From Cristatella mucedo (lineage: Eukaryota; Bryozoa; Phylactolaemata; Cristatellidae), in the NCBI GenBank assembly GCA_009760855.2, contig WPIO01000131.1, positions 402,501-466,500 of the forward strand: a stretch of 64,000 bases of DNA. Reading direction: 5' to 3'. The notes under the pieces are model-generated. The model saw nothing but the letters and a program-made list of their open reading frames with translations, made no database searches and was not told the DNA's origin. The translations under genes and the position numbers were made by a program. This document shows, piece after piece, positions 51,601-59,400 of the stretch; positions within the stretch are counted from its first letter, which is position 1, and every line of letters begins with the position of its first letter.

Positions 51601-54600
51601 GAGGCACTTGGCTGAAGTTAACCAGTTTTCATGCCTTCCTTAAGTGAGGCCACGCTTACTGGTATGACTTTTGTTAAAACCCAGAAGTATATCAAACTCT
51701 ATGGAGGATAAGCCACGACAGTTATATTCTCCGTTCGTTTCTCTCAACCCGCCGTTTTTCAATTTTACATAATGAGTACCTCCAATATCAAGTTAGCGAT
51801 GATGGGAAACATGTGTTGCTCCGCCAGGTACCAAGTCCTTATTTTATATCAGATAGTCGTCATTCCACTTTGGTTCTGTGTTTAAGTGACTGCATCTTTT
51901 TGATACTGGCTGATTTAAGCACTCATTTCGTGGATCAAGCGGACTTGTCCTTCCGTAAGTTGGATGATAATTTACACCGATCTCGATACTCAAGTGCCTT
52001 GGCACTATTGTAAAAAAAGGTCGCACTCTTGATAATACGTTTTCACAGTAGTAATTAAGCACAAATGATTGCTTGCAGATTTATTTGGTCTGCCTTGTAT
52101 GCTCCCATCAGTTTTAAAAACAATCTTGCGACATTCATGTAGGATATCAATTTAAAGGTATTGTTGCAGAGTTTATCTCCCTTAATCCCCTTGCTGCGGT
52201 GTGCCAGTCCAAACTTCCTAGCTGACTTGGCCTAACAAATAACTCTGGTAATCACGTTGCTACTCCTCAAAGGAATCTAGCGTTTACGCGACTGTATTTG
52301 TACTTTCCTTGATTTTGAAGTATTGAAGATACTCGCGAATGACGCTGAATAAACGATCGTCTAAAAATCAAGTACTAAAATAAATCTGGACACTTTATTT
52401 GCAACCGCGCAAAAAGTGCGAATAAAAAGCTTAGGGGTCAACGAGTTTTTTGCAGCACCACAGAAACAATTGTATTGCCATTTTATTACCAAGAGTGCAC
52501 GGTAACAAGAATCAGCAGACTGAACCAAATTGTATCTGCGCTTTCACGGCCGAGTTTCCTTTATAGAATACCGTCAGTTCAAGTAAAGGATTCCGGATTG
52601 TATGTCTGCTCCGCGACAAGCGACTATGGATCATCGTTTGGTTCTGTATCAATTGATGTGCAGGTCGGAGGTAATGGGACTCAATGAGACACCGCCTGTC
52701 TTTCGTATTTGTATTAACATGTACACATTTCTGGTGAATCTAATCACTCTTTCTTGAAGTAATGGTGGCTGAATCGTCCAAGGTTTTTGGGGTCCCCGAG
52801 TTTCTCTTAGGATTTTTCCAGGACTCAGCTGGCACGGGGCTGTAAAGTTTTCACCGACCAGCTGCCCATTTAATATTTCACCTTGGTGACCTTCGAACTC
52901 ATCGCGGATAGTGTACTGACTCACCTGCACTCGTTCAAGGTAACTTCAAACCAACCTTGGTGACTGTGAAAAGCGGCAACAGTGACAACGGAAGCATCAG
53001 CATCGGTGACACCTTCACCTTTCTCTGCGAGGCCAACGGAAGTCCGACCCCTAGCCTTACGTGGTGGAAAATCAAAGACAATCAGGCGGTTACATTGCCA
53101 GGCAAGATCATCATCTATGGAAATAAAATCACGTAAGTAAGACTGTAGAAGCTCGTCATAAGAAACGGAGATAGAGAGGAGGGAAGAGAAGGCAAAGAAA
53201 GATAATGAGATACTTTCAGAAACAGACCAGAAGGTTAAGAGAACGAAATGAGGAAGGACAAACTATGGGGCACAGACTGCGTCGTACTTGAAGAAATGCA
53301 AACCTGGTGGCAGCAGTGCGATTCACGTGATTCATATTGTACGTGTGTAACTGGCAAACATGATTTAGGGGTCGTTGTCAGACCGTGATCACCATGAAAA
53401 GCCTCAGGCGGTAACGGAGAGCCTAAACCAGTTACAGCTAAAGCAGTATTGGTTCGACATGGGTTGTCAGTTATCTGTATTGCTGAATAGTGGGTCTGCT
53501 ACTGGCGTCGCATCTATCTTTGACTGCAGCAATTGCGAAAACCCATTTTCTCGTAACGACACTTTGCCCTGTTTAGGATTGGAATTTCATGACTAACTTT
53601 TAACTTACTTGCTCTCGTGTAGAAATTTAATGCATATAAAGTATCTCTACATCTAGCTCTACTAAGTGTCAAAGAATAAGTGTATGTTACTCATGAAGAG
53701 ATATACAGGTCACTAAAAGCCTAATAAGCTTTCGTTATGCATTCGGTAGTAAAAAAGATTTAAGCTCACGCAACGACGGGAAAGTGCGAAGCATAGGTGA
53801 GTTAATTTGAGATACCGAGCAGCGTTTAGTTAGCAACTCAGTACGGTTGGAAATGATTTGCCAGAGATATGCTATCAAGGTCTGACTTTGATTTAATTTT
53901 CTAGCCCGTGGGGTGGCGGCTCTACTAAAAAAATCATTGTAATTTTCTCTTTCAAGGAATTGCAGCTTTAAAATTCCGAGCAGTCAAGAAAATCTTATTT
54001 TGGGTCGCGAATTTGGTGGCTGCTAGCTGCAGAACAAAGTTCTTAGGTGAAGGCTTTTAAATTAGATGAAAAACAAACTATTTGAAGTCTAAATTACGTA
54101 GGCTGGAGGTAAAAATTTAAGCTCATGCAATCTTAGCAATCCTTTGTTATACGCTCTGAGTGGGTGATGCGAAACCAACCATAGTTGATTGCCGAGCTGG
54201 TTTGGTCTAGCGGTTAAGGTGCTCGCCCCGACCAAGGTCTGACTGAGGTCGTGGGCTCGAGCCCCGAGGCACATGTGAAGCACCTGAATAGAGATGAAGT
54301 TCTCTTGGGGCGCTATATAAATGAGTTATATTAAATTATATTTATATTTAGTGGCACTATCCAGTTTAATATCGCCTAGGTTCGGTCCAGGGGTTAGTTG
54401 CCATCGAGAAGGTAGTGGTGGACTCAAGCCTTCCTGCATGAAATTCTTGGATAAAAAACTATTCTTAAGCATCTGCGTAAATAAAATATGTTTGTTATCT
54501 CCTTATGTTTATATGTGCTCTCTTTCGTAGAATTCCGTCATTCCAAGAAGAGGACGCCGGCTTGTACGTGTGCACAGCTCAAAACCAGTATGGTTTTCTG

Positions 54601-57600
54601 TCCAATGGAGGAAGCATTGCGGTGGCTACAGCAGGCAAGAGCAGACATCCGTGAGCCACATGTTTGAAAATTGGATGATTCATGTCCCACTATTAACCTA
54701 ACACTTTTTAAGTTCTTAATTTGAACGCAAACAAAAAGTGCGCCATCCTAGGCTACAAACTCAGAGAACTGGTAAATAGTCTAGGGAAGCAGTGTGGCGA
54801 ATGCCAATAGAAGCAGTGGGTTGGTTGCACTGCTTACTGAGTGTCCTAGTGAACCGGCCGTAGCCTCACTTTTTCTAGTGAAATTCTACATGGTTTCATT
54901 GTGTGCTGCTAAATACAGCCATGTTCGATGGCTAGGTGAAAACATGAATCACCTGGCAGCCTTGTAATGGCATGGCTGAAATGACGGGAATGGCTCGTCT
55001 GGTTGCCATTGCACACCACCGAGCGCGAAGAGCCAATCCGAAAAGAGAAGTTGTTGTCCGAGCAATTGGTACTCAGAAGATAGCAAGAGCCGAGTTTCGA
55101 AGGCACATCTATAGAGCGTTGCTAATTCAGACATCTGAATTTGTTTTCATACCAACCGGATCGAAAAGATTTTACAGCCAAATCCTGGATCAAGCTGGAG
55201 ACTGGTCTGAGCGAGCAATGAGCCTAAAGTGCTTCTTAATTGGTGTTACTCAATTAACTTGGCCGATTTAGCAGATTATTTATGTGTGGCGTCTGAGAAG
55301 GGCTCAGAAGCTGTTACTACAGCTTGCAATTAATAAAAGCAGTACCACCAACTGTAGGATTCAAACCTACGAAATAGGGTTTGAAGAAAAAGCATATTGC
55401 AAACATTTTAGTGAAGCTTTAACCGATTTGAAAACGGGCACAACAGTTACACTTTTTCTGCCTAGTGAACGTGTAGAATTTCGTGCAACTTTTTAAATAG
55501 ATTGCTTTGCTCGATAAGGATCGGAAGGCATGTGTTTTTAATGTGTGCCACAAGTAGAACTATGCTTTTTTGTAAGGTGGGAACTGTTTGCTTAAACGAG
55601 GAGTGCGTGTTCTTACAAGCACTCAGGGATGTCATCGGATGCAGGCTGATGAACATCAGCTGTTCGATTTAAAAAGCTCGATTGGTTAATAATCAATTTT
55701 GAAAAAAAATTATCTTAATTGCTCCTACTGATTTTTATTAGAGCATGGCCCCAGTTGCTTGTGCTGACAGCTTTAATGCGCCTACAGGTGGAAGCTTAAC
55801 AATCAACTGGTTACCATTAATGCTGGAGATCGTAGCAAGCGGGGAGCGACCCATCAACGGAGATGAAAACTCATTCATACCTGGCACCGATTTGGCGATC
55901 ACCGGCCGCGCCATCGGCGACTCAAACCTTAAGCTGGAGTGGAGAAAGAATGGGCAGCTGCTACTCAGCATTGCTTCGCCTAGCAAGGCTGTACTCAAGT
56001 GAGTTGAGATAACATGTGACTTGCGGCTGCTTACCGTTTTCTGGTCTTAAAGCACAGGTCTTGAAAAATACAATTCATTTGTATAGCACCATAAAAGAAC
56101 TCTGTATTGATTCAGGCACTTCAAATATGCCATCAGGCTCGAGCCCACGATCTCGGCCAGAACTTGGTTGAGGTGAACCCCTTAACCACTAGGCCAAACA
56201 AGAGCTGTATGGAATGTATATGGCCCAACTTACGAAGAAAACTTGTCATTGAAATTGGACCTCGAAATAGCGTAGTGAATAATAGGGGTTTTGCCCTTTT
56301 ATAATGCCTGCCTTCAAAAGATAGTTTTAGGTTAGATTAAAAAACGCCCCAGACGGTATGTTAAAACTGTTAGGTGTGTAAGCAGCAAGTTCTACTTTTT
56401 ACCCAAAGTTCTAGGTTAACATTGATCCTTTTATATCATGTAGTGTAATCTCAAAAGTCCGTGCTGTTTATCAGTCTAGTCTTGGCCAAAGTCAAATGAA
56501 CGTAAGAATATAATCTGATCTATTTAAGCGCTCTTTACATGCACGCGATCGTCTCATTACGTTTAGCTCCGTCCACAGCAAGCACGAAGCCAATGTTCGA
56601 ACGATGACGTTTTCTTGACTGGCAAGTCATATTGATGTGATAAATTCATTACAAAGTAACTATGGCCTACAATTACATTTTCCGATTCTTCTGAGAGCTA
56701 ATAATTCCCGTGGAAATTTGAGTGACGGCCGATCGCATGCTATGAGCTTATTGGTATTTTGCAGCCTTAAGGCCATCACGATAGCTTCCTCCGGCGTCTA
56801 CGTATGCCAAGCAGTTGTTGAAGGATTCGGCCCAATTTTGTCAGGCCAGATCAGCATTATTGTGCTCGGTAAGATCGCGTCGTTGGTGAGCTTTTTTTGC
56901 TGCACCTATGTTTTGCTAGTTTGCTCACGGCTGAAGTCGTCATGAACTTGAGTCGCGAATAATGTCTTAGTGACAACGACCTAGGATTTTTGGAGGCGGC
57001 AGATAATGCCCATTCGAGGCACGAGTTGTAGCAACTCGTAATTAGTGATGTTTTCAAATGATGTGTTTCTCCTTAAGACTGTGTAGTGTGCTTGCAATTC
57101 ACTGATGGTTCAGAATTTGGTGATGAGCTTTATCTGAAGAAATATGAAGCACTGCCTTCCTAAATATAACGAATTATTTAAAGCCGTTCAAGCACCTTTG
57201 AGGAAACTTAAGTATACGCCGGCACCCATTATCAGGCACTCCATCTGAGAAGAATATTTTTCTCTCAGAAGGAATTCCCTCAAGAAAAGGGTTGTTTCAG
57301 CTAAATCCGACTTTTCTGTTTATTTCAGGCAACTTGATCGCCATGGGTCTTTCAATTAAAGCACACTCTGATAATTTGTCTCTCTATCTGATTAAACGAT
57401 CAATCAATAGGGCATTCAAAGTATGATTTTAACTCTGCTTAAAGTATTGGATACAGTCACCTTTAGTGGTCGCTTATAAAGCTGCCGACACATAATTATT
57501 TGTTCTATTGAAAGCCGAAAGCCCGAGATTTACACCATCCCAACGAAGCTTTTATTTAACTAAAATAACCAAATGATATTATAATGATACTGTCTTATTA

Positions 57601-59336
57601 CTGCACGCAAAGAAAACTTAATATATTATCCTTTCTATTTTATAAATAACTGCTAGATAATAATTAGCTATAACATATTTAACGAAGGAAACGTATTCTA
57701 GTTAGGTGCCCATGCAAAAGCGCCTATCAATTACACTGAGACAAGCGTTGCATGGATAGGCTCTTAGAAAACTCGCGCCAATTTTTTTGTGGATAAATGA
57801 AAGTTATAAACCTTTACTAAATCATTTACAGGCAAACGCAGCCCTCTGCGTAAAGCGTATTTCTACAGTGAAGCTTATCAACATCGCTCTGATTCACGAA
57901 GTGCACAGTTGTATGCTAAACAGCTTGACTAAAAGACATTGCACTAGCACTGAGCAAATGTCATGTGGAACAGGTATTTTTCAGAATCTTTTTTAATCTC
58001 TTCAAATAATTTAACAACACAATTTTAATCAGAAGTAATTACTAGGCTTAGAGATGGTGCAGTAACTGAAGAATTGGTCTTCGGGTACTTGAAAGTATTT
58101 TGGGGAACATGGAGTCGACAGGTGGCACACGGCAGGTCGAACCGTGAAAACCAGGCAGTGAAAGGAACTCAGGCACGTAGGCCTGAGAGATAAGGGACAT
58201 GAAAAGTAAATGGACGGTATTACCTACAATTCCGTTACTGGATCTTACAAATTGACACGTAATTTTTTGAAAATAGTTTGTCGGCTCTTCTTACAGTTAA
58301 CCATCTATAGATCTCTGGGAATTATTTTAGACCCAGAGAATTCAGTGTGATGGAAGCCTTTATAGGATTGAGGTTGAGCATACATTACTTCCTGGCATAC
58401 TATGATGGCTAAACGCAAACTAAATGCATTGTTCTTCAAAATTCCTATTCAAATCAGTCAAAATGCCAAATCTCTAGATCAACGCAGAAAGTCGGATCTT
58501 CTTTCAAAACCGGCAATTAGAACTCAACGTTTTCGAAGAACGGACATATTCTATCTTCTTGTTAAGTACCGAGAAAGTTAGCTCCTGTCACCCAGTGTCG
58601 GTGGAAGTAAGGCTGACACAACACGGTACGCCGATCAAGCTCCTACTGATTTCAAGAACACGTGATCCAGCATAGAGCGTACTGGCATTGGCCTACCGAG
58701 GGTTTGTCATCTGGCAGGCCTCGGCCCGAAACGCGTCCCGTGGCTACTGTATCGGATTTTTATCCCCACAAATGAATCCTTCCAGATGCTTTCTTAATTG
58801 TGCGGCCGAACCTATCAGAATGAATTTGTGCTCTCCTTTAATGATAAATGATATTAGGTCGTTAGATCTTGTTTGAGGCTAAATTAATGAGCTTTACTTC
58901 CATAGTACGCGAGTGGAGAAGGGATATGCCTAGATTTTGGCAAGTCCAGCCGTGTTCTCTAATGTCGTTGGACTAAATGCCCGACTTACAGCACCTCTGT
59001 CCTATTTGTTGCAGCTGGCTCGACTCCAATCTCTCCTAAGGTGACGGTCAACGGTAGAGAATCTGGAAGTGTTTACACCAATACCGTGCTGAACTTGCTT
59101 TGCGAGGCCGATGGCAGCCCAGTTATAAGCTACACGTGGAAGCGAATCAATGGACTGCCAGCCACGGCCATCATTAGCGGCAATAAACTCACGCAAGTAT
59201 TGGCCAGAGATCTGTATGCAGAGGCTGAAACGAGGAGAAAGAGGAGAGAAAAATACTATTCACAGAGGAAGAAGACTAGATTAACCTGAGATATAGGCCG
59301 AAAAAGATCTAGTAATAGCCGGGGATATCAGCGATA

Positions 59337-59400
<64 letters not shown>

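Noticed and set aside
54972-55271. 99-codon basic frame in the D-E intron of cassette 2
   Set aside because: The homologous sequence in cassette 1 (about 41290-41440) has no open frame.
57787-57996. A second signal-peptide or leader exon before cassette 3
   Set aside because: The 69-codon frame lacks a hydrophobic leader and a phase 1 donor; no leader exon was found before cassette 2 either.
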